Of a stretch of DNA of 64,000 nt, positions 18,898 through 28,510 are shown piece by piece. Numbering within the stretch: position 1 is the first letter of the stretch; each line of letters begins with the position of its first letter. Location: positions 434,001-498,000 of the forward strand of contig CAWGJF010000001.1 of the NCBI GenBank assembly GCA_963822905.1, read 5' to 3'. Origin of the DNA: CAWGJF01 sp963822905. GTDB taxonomy: Bacteria; Bacteroidota; Ignavibacteria; Ignavibacteriales; Ignavibacteriaceae. Below the pieces are notes generated by a model. It searched no databases. It was not told the DNA's origin and saw nothing but the letters and a program-made list of their open reading frames with translations. The position numbers were made by a program, and so were the translations under genes.

Positions 18898-19827
18898 ATG
18901 ACCTGGAGAAATTTTGTTTTTCTGTTTGCGGTTACACTTGGCTTTTTGCTGATTGGTTGCCAGGAAAAAGATTCAATTACTGATTCTATTGAAACTGACC
19001 AGGAAGCCATGAAAGCCCTTGTTGAAGAAGATTCTTCACTTACTTCCTTTGACTATAATTATAATGAAGATGGATTCACCGAAGCACTCGGTAAAATTCA
19101 GGAAACTATTAAACATTTCAGAGTCGGTGTTGAAGCAAATTTAGTTAACTTGAATGTTTCAATTAATGTTCAGGGTGATACTGCTTATGGAACGATAACA
19201 AAGGATTTTGAAGGAACCCTAATGATAGAAGCTTCTTATGATACGAGTGCAACCGAACCTGATACTGTAATTTCGAAAACTTTTGCTTCGACAGTAACAC
19301 GAAATTTAATTTTTGTTAAAATTAATCACTCAGATATTCCACGTAGAAACTGGGTAATTGCTGCAATCTCATTACCTGAAGGTGGTACGGCAAGTCCGAA
19401 TATCGATCTTCAGAAAGTAACTGTATTCCTGCCAAACGGAGATACACTTACTATAGATTCACCAAATGATTTTTACCTTAAAAGAGGTTGGGGATGGTGG
19501 AGACAAATTCCAATTCTTCATCCAAATGAAAGTGTAATGATGAGAGTAGAATTATACAGCAGCTACGAAGAAGATGATTATGTATCACTGGTTTATGGAG
19601 CAAACCGCTGGTGTCATCAGAGAGCAAAGAAACTTTTTGATCTCGTTTCATCAACACCAAACGGCAGCGGTTTTGATAAAGTTTATGAGCAGACTTTTAC
19701 AACTCATCAGGTACCGGGATTTTTCCATGCTGTTATAAATGCAATTCCAAGACAAGTATTAAATGATGACGCGGCTCCGGTTGAATCAGAAACCTGGGGT
19801 ATTCCTTATATAGTAAAGTTTCATTAA
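18898..19827 (+). CDS. Lipoprotein of unknown function, 309 aa
   Basis: The signal peptide ends with a lipobox (LLIGC, Cys21), so the protein should be lipid-anchored in the envelope. The mature part is mixed, with a segment of alternating hydrophobic residues and several aromatic motifs (RGWGWWRQIPILHPN, YGANRWCHQRAKKLFD). I recognise no domain. The start follows AGGAGTTATTAAA. It precedes a second lipoprotein and the barrel/transglutaminase gene on the same strand but is separated from them by a terminator-like hairpin. Confidence 0.75.
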   Translation: MTWRNFVFLFAVTLGFLLIGCQEKDSITDSIETDQEAMKALVEEDSSLTSFDYNYNEDGFTEALGKIQETIKHFRVGVEANLVNLNVSINVQGDTAYGTITKDFEGTLMIEASYDTSATEPDTVISKTFASTVTRNLIFVKINHSDIPRRNWVIAAISLPEGGTASPNIDLQKVTVFLPNGDTLTIDSPNDFYLKRGWGWWRQIPILHPNESVMMRVELYSSYEEDDYVSLVYGANRWCHQRAKKLFDLVSSTPNGSGFDKVYEQTFTTHQVPGFFHAVINAIPRQVLNDDAAPVESETWGIPYIVKFH

Positions 19828-19863
19828 CCAGAGGAATTCCCTTCACGCGCATCCTCTCCACAA

Positions 19864-19900
19864 CCCCTCCCTTAATCGCTCAGGGAGGGGGATTTATTTT
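19864..19900 (+). terminator. GC-rich hairpin (terminator or dispersed palindrome)
   Basis: A 9-bp stem CCCCTCCCT / AGGGAGGGG with a short loop is followed by GATTTATTTT. It can act as a terminator, but the same CCCCTCCC/GGGAGGGG core recurs inside the protease gene at 25439, so it is more likely one copy of a dispersed palindromic family. Confidence 0.6.
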
Positions 19901-19953
19901 GAAGGGAAGATTTTAATTGCAATTGGTTAAGTTCAAATATAAATTTTAACGAA

Positions 19954-20856
19954 ATGAAAAAAATATTTACATATTATGCTCTTTTAATTATGCTCGGGCT
20001 GCTTCTGGTAAGCTGTGATAAACCAGCGCCAACAGAATTGGTTGATAATACAACTGATGAAGCTGACTATGAATTACTGAATGATCCTACAAGCGAAAAT
20101 TATCTTACAAGCGGTGTCGATACTTCCGGCATTACTCAGGACTTTAACAGCCCCAACCTTGTTAATCTTATTTCAATTTCAGGGATCAAAATTACTGCAA
20201 ATAATCATACTGATGAATATTCGCTTGCTCAAGCATTCTTTTTTGATAAATCAAAGCCTATTTATAATTCCAATAACAGAATTATTGCATATAAAACCTG
20301 GACTCCGGGGTTTGTTTATTTTGATGGAAACAGGGCAAGAATAGTCGATCATAAAATCAGGTATCATGATGGCGGAATGCTAAGAGAAACAACTATCGGG
20401 AAAAAATATTTTTTATGGAGCGGAATAATTGATCCATATGTGTTTCCTTATAATTCATCAACAAACTTTAAATTAACCTGGTTTGTTGATTCAGTTATGT
20501 TCCCAATTAAAACTCCTGTAGAAATAACCGGAAGTGTTCAGGTTAGCGGACATAAAAGTTCAAATGATTTGCAGGTTGATCTTAAGTGGAATGCAGAAAA
20601 TCTTAATCGCATAACTGTTGTTATCGGGTTAATTAAACACGGTCAGCTTTTCCCGATCCCGGTTTACAGGATTAAAACTGCTGATGATGGTGAGTTCATT
20701 GTTCCAAACAAATTATTAAACAAACTACCTTTGGATGGATTTTCAAAAATCATTTTTACGCTTATACGTTCAAAAGAAAAACATGATGGAAACGCAAATA
20801 ATTTACTTTTTCTTTCAGCACAAAGTATACACAGCATAGTTTTAGATATACCTTGA
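19954..20856 (+). CDS. Lipoprotein of unknown function, 300 aa
   Basis: The signal peptide ends at a lipobox (LLVSC, Cys22). The mature part contains an Asp/Glu-rich linker, then a beta-rich region with an Ig-like C-terminal half (VEITGSVQVSGHKSSNDLQVDLKW split across strands). I do not recognise the family. Its stop overlaps the TTG start of the next gene by four bases, so it is translationally coupled to the barrel/transglutaminase gene. Two envelope genes in one unit suggest a common complex, which is inference. Confidence 0.75.
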   Translation: MKKIFTYYALLIMLGLLLVSCDKPAPTELVDNTTDEADYELLNDPTSENYLTSGVDTSGITQDFNSPNLVNLISISGIKITANNHTDEYSLAQAFFFDKSKPIYNSNNRIIAYKTWTPGFVYFDGNRARIVDHKIRYHDGGMLRETTIGKKYFLWSGIIDPYVFPYNSSTNFKLTWFVDSVMFPIKTPVEITGSVQVSGHKSSNDLQVDLKWNAENLNRITVVIGLIKHGQLFPIPVYRIKTADDGEFIVPNKLLNKLPLDGFSKIIFTLIRSKEKHDGNANNLLFLSAQSIHSIVLDIP

Positions 20857-22826
20857 AATATTTTATAGCAATTTTCTTTTTGATAATGTTCAGCGGATCA
20901 ACAATATATTCCCAGAACTCATTCGGGTTTATGGGCTACCAGTCATTTCAAAATGGATTGGTTACCCCAACATTCAGCCTGGAAAGCAACCCGTCTTATT
21001 TATCAGATTTACATGATTGGGGCTTTTCATTTTCTTACGGTGCAGAAATTTCTGACAATGTTAACACAAATATTTATTCAATATCCCTTGCGAAAACCAT
21101 TGATAGCCATTCTATAGCCGGTCGGTATACTCCCGGTTATCAAAAAGAATTTTTCTTTTCAACCGGTGAAACTATAAGCACTAATGACACAACAGTTCAA
21201 TCATTAAAAGTAAAATTCAATTACAGGGAATTATTTGGCTTGGGTTATTCATATAAAATATCCCCAAATTTTTCTGCCGGGTTATCGCTCCGTTTTTTTT
21301 CACAAGATTTTGAAAAGGAAACAGTTACTCCTGTTATCGGCGGTCCGATAACACTTCAGATTGAAACGCTTGATGAAACAGTAAATTTTTGGAAAAGTGA
21401 TATCGGTTTTGCTTACAACGCCGGGGATTATTTTACATTAAGACTTGAATCAATTAATCTGTTAAACTTCGGAGAGAAAGCTGAAAATTCAGAGTTTAAA
21501 GATTTTGAATTGAAAAGGAACAAAGAGGTTGAATTCGGATTGAATTTTCACCCGGTAAGCTTTCTCAATCTCAACCTGGTTTATGAAACTTCAAATTCTT
21601 TCCAGGCAGGTGTAACTGGTACTGTTAAAAATTTTTATTATGGCCTAACTACATTTCACGATAAGTTTCAACATCCTTTTATTGCAGGAATAATTCCTTC
21701 ACTTGCTTATAAAACCGATTTGTTTGAAGTAATGCTATCCGGGGTAAAGTATTTTTCTAAAAGAACAAACCAGGAAAACTATAAGCAGTTTATTCAGGAA
21801 GGAATTCACAACATAATTAATAATACATATAGTTTTGACAAGGTTTTTTTATCTGTATCCCTGACTCTCAACACCTTACAGAAGTTGAGAGTTAAAATCA
21901 CAAATGTTGAAGTAACAAAAGATGTTTTTCCCACAATCTCTGAAAATTATCTTTCAAACCCGTTTGCCTACATCGATGCGTTTAACATATCTGATGAAGT
22001 TGTTGAAGTCACTCCATCTGTAAAAATAGATGGTGTAAACAGTGAGCCGGTTCAATCGCAGTCGGTTACTATTTTACCTGGAGACAGTGCAAAAATTCCG
22101 GTGTTTATTATAATCCCCGAGTCTTATAAATCAGAAAAGCCCGCACTTTCTTATGCAACTTTTTACTTAACCACGAATGTAAAAGAAACCGATGATCAGA
22201 TTCAAAAACCGGTTTTAATAAACGGGATAAATGCCTGGGATGGACAGGTAGGCAATCTTCGTTATTTCGTTCACAAAGAGCCTGAGTTTTCTGTTAATTA
22301 TACGAGGACTGTTCTAAGCAAATTTAAAATTCAGCTTGATACAATTTCTACCAGTCTTTCATCATTCTACAAAGCAAAATTAATTTTTAATGATCTTGCA
22401 AATAGAATGGTTTATACTTCTGATCCGCGCGCGACTGCAGAGTTTGTTCAGTTTCCAAAACAAACAATAGATCTAAAGGGTGGTGATTGTGATGATTTGA
22501 GTGTTTGTTATTCTTCTCTACTTGGAAGCACTGGAATTCAAACTGCCTTTGTTGATTATAAACCTGATTCCGGTATTAGGCACGTTCAACTAATGTTTAA
22601 CACAAACCTAATTCCTGAACAGGCAAAACTTATAACTAATAATGATCAAAAATATTTTATAAGAAAAAATTCTGAAGGAAAAGATGAAATCTGGCTTCCG
22701 GTTGAAACTACCGAACTATCAAACTTTTCAAACGCCTGGAATTCGGGAGCAGAAAAATTCAGAGTGGATGCAATTGAAAATTTAGGTTTGGCAACCGGGA
22801 AGGTTGCAATAATAGATATTAATTAA
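20853..22826 (+). CDS. Beta-barrel protein fused to a transglutaminase-like domain, 657 aa
   Basis: A signal peptide (to about 20) is followed by a Gly/aromatic-rich region of alternating strands (about 25-310) resembling FadL/PorV-type outer-membrane barrels. An Ig-like segment rich in ordered beta strands follows (about 385-455). The C-terminal third (about 480-640) has a transglutaminase-like core: KGGDCDDLSVCYSSLL with Cys546, RHVQLMF with His577, and an acidic residue in LPVETT (Glu618) that could complete the triad. Family members of this type are often peptidases or crosslinking enzymes; no substrate can be stated. The start is TTG, overlapping the previous stop. Ten bases separate it from the FecR-like gene. 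Confidence 0.75.
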   Translation: MKYFIAIFFLIMFSGSTIYSQNSFGFMGYQSFQNGLVTPTFSLESNPSYLSDLHDWGFSFSYGAEISDNVNTNIYSISLAKTIDSHSIAGRYTPGYQKEFFFSTGETISTNDTTVQSLKVKFNYRELFGLGYSYKISPNFSAGLSLRFFSQDFEKETVTPVIGGPITLQIETLDETVNFWKSDIGFAYNAGDYFTLRLESINLLNFGEKAENSEFKDFELKRNKEVEFGLNFHPVSFLNLNLVYETSNSFQAGVTGTVKNFYYGLTTFHDKFQHPFIAGIIPSLAYKTDLFEVMLSGVKYFSKRTNQENYKQFIQEGIHNIINNTYSFDKVFLSVSLTLNTLQKLRVKITNVEVTKDVFPTISENYLSNPFAYIDAFNISDEVVEVTPSVKIDGVNSEPVQSQSVTILPGDSAKIPVFIIIPESYKSEKPALSYATFYLTTNVKETDDQIQKPVLINGINAWDGQVGNLRYFVHKEPEFSVNYTRTVLSKFKIQLDTISTSLSSFYKAKLIFNDLANRMVYTSDPRATAEFVQFPKQTIDLKGGDCDDLSVCYSSLLGSTGIQTAFVDYKPDSGIRHVQLMFNTNLIPEQAKLITNNDQKYFIRKNSEGKDEIWLPVETTELSNFSNAWNSGAEKFRVDAIENLGLATGKVAIIDIN

Positions 22827-22836
22827 AGGTGAAATT

Positions 22837-23523
22837 ATGAAAATTATATTATTAAATATTTTAGTCTTTAGCGGGATGGTTTTTGCACAAAATAATTTTA
22901 CCGCTGAGAATGTTAAAGGCGAAGTAAAAATTCTTAAAGGTAATTCTGAGAAATGGATAGAGCTGCAGAATAATCAGTCAGTGGATAACGATGCAATTTT
23001 ATCTACCGGGAAAAATTCTTCAGTTAAACTTGTCAGTGATGAACTAAGTATAAATCTTAAAGAAGAATCAGCTGTTTCTGTTGCGGATATAAAAAAAATG
23101 AATATGGATGAACTGCTGCTTGCACTTGCTGTTGAAGAAATTCTTGATGCACCGCAGAAAAACAACAAAGGAAATTCTGAAAGCACTGCTGTTTACGGAG
23201 AGGATGAAAAAGAAAGAAACAATGTTGTAATCAATTCTGATGATTTTGGCTTTAAAAGATTAAGCGGGGCAGTCCAGCTATCTGAAAACGGAATGTCCGA
23301 ATCTGCAGTTGTTGTTGCCAAGGAAGTCTATAGGAAATATCCAAACACAAAAAACAATGCGAATTATAGAATTTATTTTGCGGATATACTTTATAAAAAA
23401 GGCTTGTATGAGGAAGCAATGACTGAATATAAAAGTCTGCAGGAAATGAAACTATCTGAAAAACAAAATGAAGATGTTCAGAAAAAATTAGCTTCTATTA
23501 AGAAAAAACTTCTAAGCGAGTAA
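22837..23523 (+). CDS. FecR-like/TPR envelope protein, 228 aa
   Basis: A signal peptide (MKIILLNILVFSGMVFAQ) precedes a FecR-like beta segment: KGEVKILKGNSEKWIEL, then DNDAILSTGKNSSVKLV, about residues 27-75. A charged linker follows. The C-terminal half is helical with tetratricopeptide-like repeats (AKEVYRKYPNTKNNANYRIY, DILYKKGLYEEAMTEY). It is the last gene of the lipoprotein/barrel unit. A scaffold role next to the barrel/transglutaminase protein is plausible but inferred. Confidence 0.7.
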   Translation: MKIILLNILVFSGMVFAQNNFTAENVKGEVKILKGNSEKWIELQNNQSVDNDAILSTGKNSSVKLVSDELSINLKEESAVSVADIKKMNMDELLLALAVEEILDAPQKNNKGNSESTAVYGEDEKERNNVVINSDDFGFKRLSGAVQLSENGMSESAVVVAKEVYRKYPNTKNNANYRIYFADILYKKGLYEEAMTEYKSLQEMKLSEKQNEDVQKKLASIKKKLLSE

Positions 23524-23610
23524 CATATTAACAGCATATTTCTTCAAATTCTAAAAAGATTTTTCTTAAAATAATTCTATCCCGGGTGTGAAAATTCCCT
23601 GAAATAATTA

Positions 23611-23635
23611 AATTGTTGTTTAGTTATCAACAATT
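23611..23635 (+). promoter_or_regulatory. Hairpin in the leader of the first subtilase gene
   Basis: A perfect 8-bp stem (AATTGTTG / CAACAATT) with a 9-nt loop ends 15 bases before the ATG at 23651. No T tract follows. It could affect translation or be a protein-binding site. Its role is unknown. Confidence 0.35.
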
Positions 23636-23650
23636 GTAGTCAGGGATGCC

Positions 23651-25648
23651 ATGATAAAATATCTTACCGTCTTTTTTATTCTCGTCACTTTCTTTTCTTT
23701 TGCACAACAAGAAAATTTTATAAGAGGAGAACTTATAATTCAGTTCAAAGAAAAAGCAAGTGTTCATGCTTTAAAGGATAATCATGTTGAATTAGGTCTC
23801 AATGAAGTCAGGCTTCTTTCCGATCGGATGAACATCTGGCTTTTTAGTTATGATACTGAAGGTGCAGACGATAACGAAGTAAAATTCATAATCAAAAATG
23901 ATCCGCTGGTAAAAGTTGTGCAATTCAATCATGTTTTATCAATGCGTGAACTTAACCTGCCTCCGTTAGCTGAAGAACAAATGGTTTTATTTCCAGATGA
24001 CCCAATGTTTGGCGACCAATGGCATTTGAATAACACCGGGCAAAATGGCGGAACACCCGATGCAGATATTGATGCTCCTGAAGCCTGGGATATTACAACA
24101 GGCGGAGTTACTGCTCTTGGTGATTCAATAGTTGTTGCAATTGTTGATGGAGGATGCCAACTAAACCACCCTGACATTAATTATTGGTATAATTACGGCG
24201 AGATACCAAACAACAGTATTGACGATGATGGAAACGGTTATGTTGATGATTTCCGGGGATGGAATGCTTATGATAATTCACCAAATGTTCCGAGCAGTGG
24301 ACATGGCACTCATGTTTCTGGGATTACAGGCGCAATTGGAAATAACACGATTGGAGTATCCGGTGTAAACTGGAATGTAAAAGTTATGCCGGTTGCCGGT
24401 TCTTCCTCCGATGAATCTACAGTTGTTGCTGCTTATGCATATGTACTCGAAATGCGTGCATTTTATAATGAAACAAATGGTTCATCTGGAGCTTTTGTAG
24501 TTGCAACAAATTCTTCATTTGGCATTGATTTTGGTCAGCCTGCAAATTACCCGATCTGGTGTGCAATGTATGATTCATTGGGTGAGTATGGAATTTTAAG
24601 TTGTGCAGCAACTGCAAATCTTAATATTGATATTGATGTTTCCGGTGATGTACCGACTGCCTGCCCGAGCGATTTTATGATTGCAGTAACAAACACAACA
24701 AGGAATGATTTAAAAAACGGTGGCGCTGCTTATGGTTTGACTACAATCGATCTTGGCGCACCCGGGACTTCAATTTTAAGTACTTACACAGGAAGCAGCT
24801 ATACAAACCTGACCGGAACTTCTATGGCAACACCTATGGTAACCGGCGCAATTGGATTGTTGTATGCTGCTGCAAATCAAACAAGAATTCAATTATGTAA
24901 AACTGATCCATACCAGGGCGCTCTTCAATTCCGGCAACTGATTCTTGATGGAGTTGATTCACTTTTGTCACTCCAGGGAATAACAGTTACCGGCGGTAGA
25001 TTGAATGTAAATAACTCTGCAATTCTTGCAACAGATCCGGTACTCCCTGTTGAATTAGCAAATTTTTCCGCAAGCGTGATCAACGGAAAAGTAAATTTAA
25101 ACTGGAGTACTGCAACTGAAACAAATAACTATGGATTTGAGATAGAAAGATTAAAAGATTTCAAGATTGCAAAATTGCAAGATTGGGAACTCATTGGTTT
25201 TGTAAATGGAAACGGAACGACTACTGAACCAAAATTTTATCAATATATTGATAAAGATTTAAGTGCCGGAGTATATTCTTATAGGTTGAAACAGATTGAT
25301 TACGACGGGACTTTTGAATACAGTAAAATAGTTGAAGCAGAAATTTTCTCACCATCTAAGTTTGAGCTTGCTCAGAATTATCCAAACCCCTTTAACCCGT
25401 CAACAAAAATAAAATTCACCATTCCAAATACGAATAATCCCCTCCCGGGAGGGGCGAGGGGTGGGTTTGTTTCACTCAAAGTTTACGACATTCTCGGCAG
25501 CGAAGTTGCAACACTTGTTAACGAAGATAAACCAGCCGGAAATTATGAAGTTAAATTTGATGCCTCCGGATTGGCAAGTGGAATTTATTATTACACTTTA
25601 AAGGCCGGGGAATTTGTTAGCACAAAAAAAATGATTTTGATTAAATAA
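23651..25648 (+). CDS. Subtilisin-like (S8) protease with type IX sorting domain, 665 aa
   Basis: A secreted serine protease. It has a signal peptide (to about 18), an inhibitor-like propeptide (about 20-100), and a subtilase domain with Asp166 in VAIVDGG, His218 in GHGTHVSGI and Ser391 in GTSMATPM. A T-rich linker leads to a type IX C-terminal domain starting LAQNYPNPFNPSTKIKF. The sorting domain contains an in-frame GC-rich insertion (NPLPGGARGGF, DNA 25434-25468) not found in the three other sorting domains of this window. The gene pairs in tandem with a second subtilase. Confidence 0.94.
   Translation: MIKYLTVFFILVTFFSFAQQENFIRGELIIQFKEKASVHALKDNHVELGLNEVRLLSDRMNIWLFSYDTEGADDNEVKFIIKNDPLVKVVQFNHVLSMRELNLPPLAEEQMVLFPDDPMFGDQWHLNNTGQNGGTPDADIDAPEAWDITTGGVTALGDSIVVAIVDGGCQLNHPDINYWYNYGEIPNNSIDDDGNGYVDDFRGWNAYDNSPNVPSSGHGTHVSGITGAIGNNTIGVSGVNWNVKVMPVAGSSSDESTVVAAYAYVLEMRAFYNETNGSSGAFVVATNSSFGIDFGQPANYPIWCAMYDSLGEYGILSCAATANLNIDIDVSGDVPTACPSDFMIAVTNTTRNDLKNGGAAYGLTTIDLGAPGTSILSTYTGSSYTNLTGTSMATPMVTGAIGLLYAAANQTRIQLCKTDPYQGALQFRQLILDGVDSLLSLQGITVTGGRLNVNNSAILATDPVLPVELANFSASVINGKVNLNWSTATETNNYGFEIERLKDFKIAKLQDWELIGFVNGNGTTTEPKFYQYIDKDLSAGVYSYRLKQIDYDGTFEYSKIVEAEIFSPSKFELAQNYPNPFNPSTKIKFTIPNTNNPLPGGARGGFVSLKVYDILGSEVATLVNEDKPAGNYEVKFDASGLASGIYYYTLKAGEFVSTKKMILIK
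25434..25468. repeat. In-frame GC-rich palindromic insertion in a protease sorting domain
   Basis: The perfect palindrome CCCCTCCCGGGAGGGG (25439-25454) is followed by CGAGGGGTGGG. It encodes NPLPGGARGGF between the strand KIKFTIPN and the conserved VSLKVYD core. The paralogous sorting domains in this window have only a few residues at that point. The base composition is far from the surrounding AT-rich gene. The arm core matches the hairpin at 19864. Confidence 0.7.
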
Positions 25649-25706
25649 GTTTTCCCAGTACAGGATGATTAAAAAGATTTATTAAATATTAAACGGAGTG
25701 ATGACC

Positions 25707-27923
25707 ATGAAAAAACTATTTACTTTTCTTTTTTTGTGTTCCTTTGTAGTTCTTGCCCAGGGAACTAATTCTAAAATTCATCATAACCTTGAGCTAGTAC
25801 TCTTAAACACACCCTCTAATGAGTTCGTGAATGTTTATGCAGTTCTTTCAGAACAATTTCCTGTAGATGAATTAAATCAGCAAACTTATTTTTTAACTCG
25901 CAAAGAAAAACAATCTGAAGTAGTGCGCCTCTTGAAAGAATTTGCCTTACCCAGGCAGCAAAATGTAATTGGTTTTCTTGAACAGGAAAAAAGTCAAAAC
26001 AAGGTTAATAACATAAGATCACTATGGGCACTTAATACAGTTGTATTTTCCGCAACTCCAGATGTGATTTATAATCTTGCAGAAAATTTTGAAGAGATAT
26101 CTGAAATCAGATATGATGCACAGTATGATTATGAAATGTTAAGAGATATTACAGAACCAATCAGCGCCGGTGATGAACCGGATAATGGTGACGGCTTAAA
26201 CCTGGTTCCGCAGCCCGGACTAATTCTTATTAATGCTCCTGCGGTATGGGCTGAAGGTGACAGCGGGCAGGGTATATTAGTTGGAAATCTGGATGACGGC
26301 TGCGATTGGAGTCACTCGGATTTGGTTAATAATATTTTTAATAACCTGGGTGAAGATTTTGATAATGATGGACACACATTAGAATGGAATGGATCAGCCT
26401 GGGTTTTTGATCCCGGTGATGTAAATGGAGTAGATGATGATGCAAATGGATATATAGATGATTTTATCGGGTGGGATTTTCAGAGCAATGATAACAATGT
26501 TTATAATTCAAGCAGCTCACACGGAACATCAACCTCCGGTATTGTTTGCGGCGACGGCACAGGAGGAACTCAAACAGGTGTTGCTCCAAAGGCCAAAATT
26601 TTACCAATGCGTCCCAGTGGTGAAGCACAATACTGGTTGGCAGAGCAGTACGCAATTGATATGGGGGTAGATGTTATCACCAGCTCATTAAGCTACAAAT
26701 GGTATTTTTCACCACAGCCAAATTACCCGATGTTCAGACAGATGACGGATGTTGAACTTGCTGCCGGAGTGGTGCATTCAAACTCTACAAGCAATGATGG
26801 AAATAATTTAGGCAGTGCACCAATTCCGTTTAACATTTCAGCTCCGGGAAACTGTCCACCATCGTGGATTCATCCCGACCAGACACTTGTTGGAGGAGTT
26901 AGTTCTGTAACAGGAGTCGGAAACGTAAATGCCGGAACAGATGTGATAGTTAGCAGTTCACCATATGGACCATCAACCTGGGAAGATATTCAGGTTAATC
27001 ATCCTGGTTATCCATACACAATGCCGCTTGCTTTTCAGGATTATCCTTATGAAACTCAACCGGGTTCTATCGGATTGCTTAAACCGGATGTAAGTGCACC
27101 CGGGAATGGAACTGTTTCTACTGTAAATGGAACCGGATATGGTTCCTTCAGCGGAACTTCCGGTGCAACTCCGCACGTTGGTGGAACATTTGCACTTATG
27201 CTTTCTGTTAATCCTATGCTTACTCCCGAGGATGTAAGCAGGATAATCCAGACAACATCAGTTGAAAAAGGTACACCGGGCAAGGATCCCCGTTATGGTG
27301 CAGGCAGAATAGATGCATATGAGGCTTACCTGCAGGCTGCGTCCGAAATTCCTGTTGAGCTTACTTCGTTCACAGCACAGGCAGATGAAAAAGAAGTTAT
27401 ACTTAGCTGGGTGACAGAAACAGAGTTAAATAATTCCGGGTTCAGCATTGAAAGAAAAGATGCTGAGAGTCAGGGCTGGAATGAAATTGCTTTTGTTCCG
27501 GGACATGGAACTACAACTGAAAGGAACAGCTATACCTATAATGATAATGATGTAAAGATGGGAGTTTACAATTATAGGCTGAAGCAGACTGATTTTGACG
27601 GAACATTCGAATACAGCGATGCAATTCTTGTTGAAGTATTTTCACCTTCCGATTTCAGACTCGAGCAAAATTTCCCAAATCCATTTAACCCTAATACAGT
27701 AATTGAATTTTCTGTTCCGCAGGATAGCCGGGTTACTCTGCAGGTTTATTCTTCAATTGGTGAATTAGTTATAAGCTTAATTAATAAAAACCTTGAGGCA
27801 GGTTACCACAGGATTAATTTTTTTGGCAGTAACCTTCCTTCGGGAACTTACGTTTACCAGTTAAAAGCAGCTTCTGAAAATAAAACTTATGTTGAAACAA
27901 AGAAGATGATGCTTTTAAAATAA
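25707..27923 (+). CDS. Subtilisin-like (S8) protease with type IX sorting domain, 738 aa
   Basis: A secreted serine protease, paralogous in plan to the gene upstream. The frame is open from a GTG at 25698, but the GGAG at 25695-25698 is correctly spaced for the ATG at 25707, so I prefer that start. Subtilase residues (numbered from 25707) are Asp196 in GNLDDGCD, His272 in SSHGTSTSG and Ser485 in SGTSGATPHVGG. The C-terminal type IX domain starts LEQNFPNPFNPNTVIEF. An Ig-like FNIII-type module precedes it. It ends just before a repeat fragment and a terminator. Confidence 0.92.
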   Translation: MKKLFTFLFLCSFVVLAQGTNSKIHHNLELVLLNTPSNEFVNVYAVLSEQFPVDELNQQTYFLTRKEKQSEVVRLLKEFALPRQQNVIGFLEQEKSQNKVNNIRSLWALNTVVFSATPDVIYNLAENFEEISEIRYDAQYDYEMLRDITEPISAGDEPDNGDGLNLVPQPGLILINAPAVWAEGDSGQGILVGNLDDGCDWSHSDLVNNIFNNLGEDFDNDGHTLEWNGSAWVFDPGDVNGVDDDANGYIDDFIGWDFQSNDNNVYNSSSSHGTSTSGIVCGDGTGGTQTGVAPKAKILPMRPSGEAQYWLAEQYAIDMGVDVITSSLSYKWYFSPQPNYPMFRQMTDVELAAGVVHSNSTSNDGNNLGSAPIPFNISAPGNCPPSWIHPDQTLVGGVSSVTGVGNVNAGTDVIVSSSPYGPSTWEDIQVNHPGYPYTMPLAFQDYPYETQPGSIGLLKPDVSAPGNGTVSTVNGTGYGSFSGTSGATPHVGGTFALMLSVNPMLTPEDVSRIIQTTSVEKGTPGKDPRYGAGRIDAYEAYLQAASEIPVELTSFTAQADEKEVILSWVTETELNNSGFSIERKDAESQGWNEIAFVPGHGTTTERNSYTYNDNDVKMGVYNYRLKQTDFDGTFEYSDAILVEVFSPSDFRLEQNFPNPFNPNTVIEFSVPQDSRVTLQVYSSIGELVISLINKNLEAGYHRINFFGSNLPSGTYVYQLKAASENKTYVETKKMMLLK

Positions 27924-27928
27924 TAAGC

Positions 27929-27988
27929 TTGTCATCCCGATCCTGTCATTCTGAGCTTGTCGAAGAATGGCGGGGGAGAAATCTTGAG
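27929..27988. repeat. Partial copy of the TGTCATTTCGA-type dispersed repeat
   Basis: This stretch (TTGTCATCCCGATCCTGTC, then GAGCTTGTCGAAGAATGG and GAGAAATCTTGAG) resembles the left half of the three fuller copies at 55.2-55.8 kb. The right arm is missing, so this is a truncated or composite copy. Confidence 0.6.
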
Positions 27989-27997
27989 TCTATTTTT

Positions 27998-28024
27998 AAC
28001 CCCGGTTAGCCGGGGTTTTTTTAT
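27998..28024 (+). terminator. Rho-independent terminator after the second subtilase
   Basis: An 8-bp stem AACCCCGG / CCGGGGTT with the loop TTAG is followed by TTTTTTTATT. Confidence 0.88.
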
Positions 28025-28063
28025 TATAAGCGGTCGGTGTTGAGGCGCGGGTTAGGTGTAATG

Positions 28064-28510
28064 TTAACAACCTTCACTATATAAAAAAGCAATTTTATTG
28101 TGACGAATAAGCTTGTCATTTATATAAAGGTATATTATACCGTCTAAAACATTTTCATCTTTTAATCCAAATTCTTGATAGGGAACAATGAAACGCCCTC
28201 TAAACTCATACAATTCATTACGGCATTTTTTCGTTCGAAAATAGAGTGAGTCTTTATAGATTTCTATGCTTTCAATATCACAAACTACACTTTCATCTAT
28301 AGAATTATATGACGTATCTGTAAAGAAATGAACTTGCCCAGCGAGCACATCATTTTCTATGTTCAAATCTATTTGCATAAAGCTTTGTGAAAATGCGCTT
28401 GAAGGTTCTAAAGACGGAAGGTAATAACCAACATAATTTTTTAATCTATTTTCAGATTGCTGTTGCCCAAACACAAAAAATGGTAATATAAATAAAATTA
28501 ATACTTTCAT
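28064..28510 (-). CDS. Secreted hypothetical protein, 148 aa
   Basis: A signal peptide (MKVLILFILPFFVFGQ) is followed by a beta-rich protein of moderate length with three Cys residues. No domain is recognised. It converges on the second subtilase and is divergent from the LapA-like gene. The upstream sequence ATTTTATTTATATT lacks a clear ribosome-binding site. Confidence 0.65.
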   Translation of the reverse strand: MKVLILFILPFFVFGQQQSENRLKNYVGYYLPSLEPSSAFSQSFMQIDLNIENDVLAGQVHFFTDTSYNSIDESVVCDIESIEIYKDSLYFRTKKCRNELYEFRGRFIVPYQEFGLKDENVLDGIIYLYINDKLIRHNKIAFLYSEGC

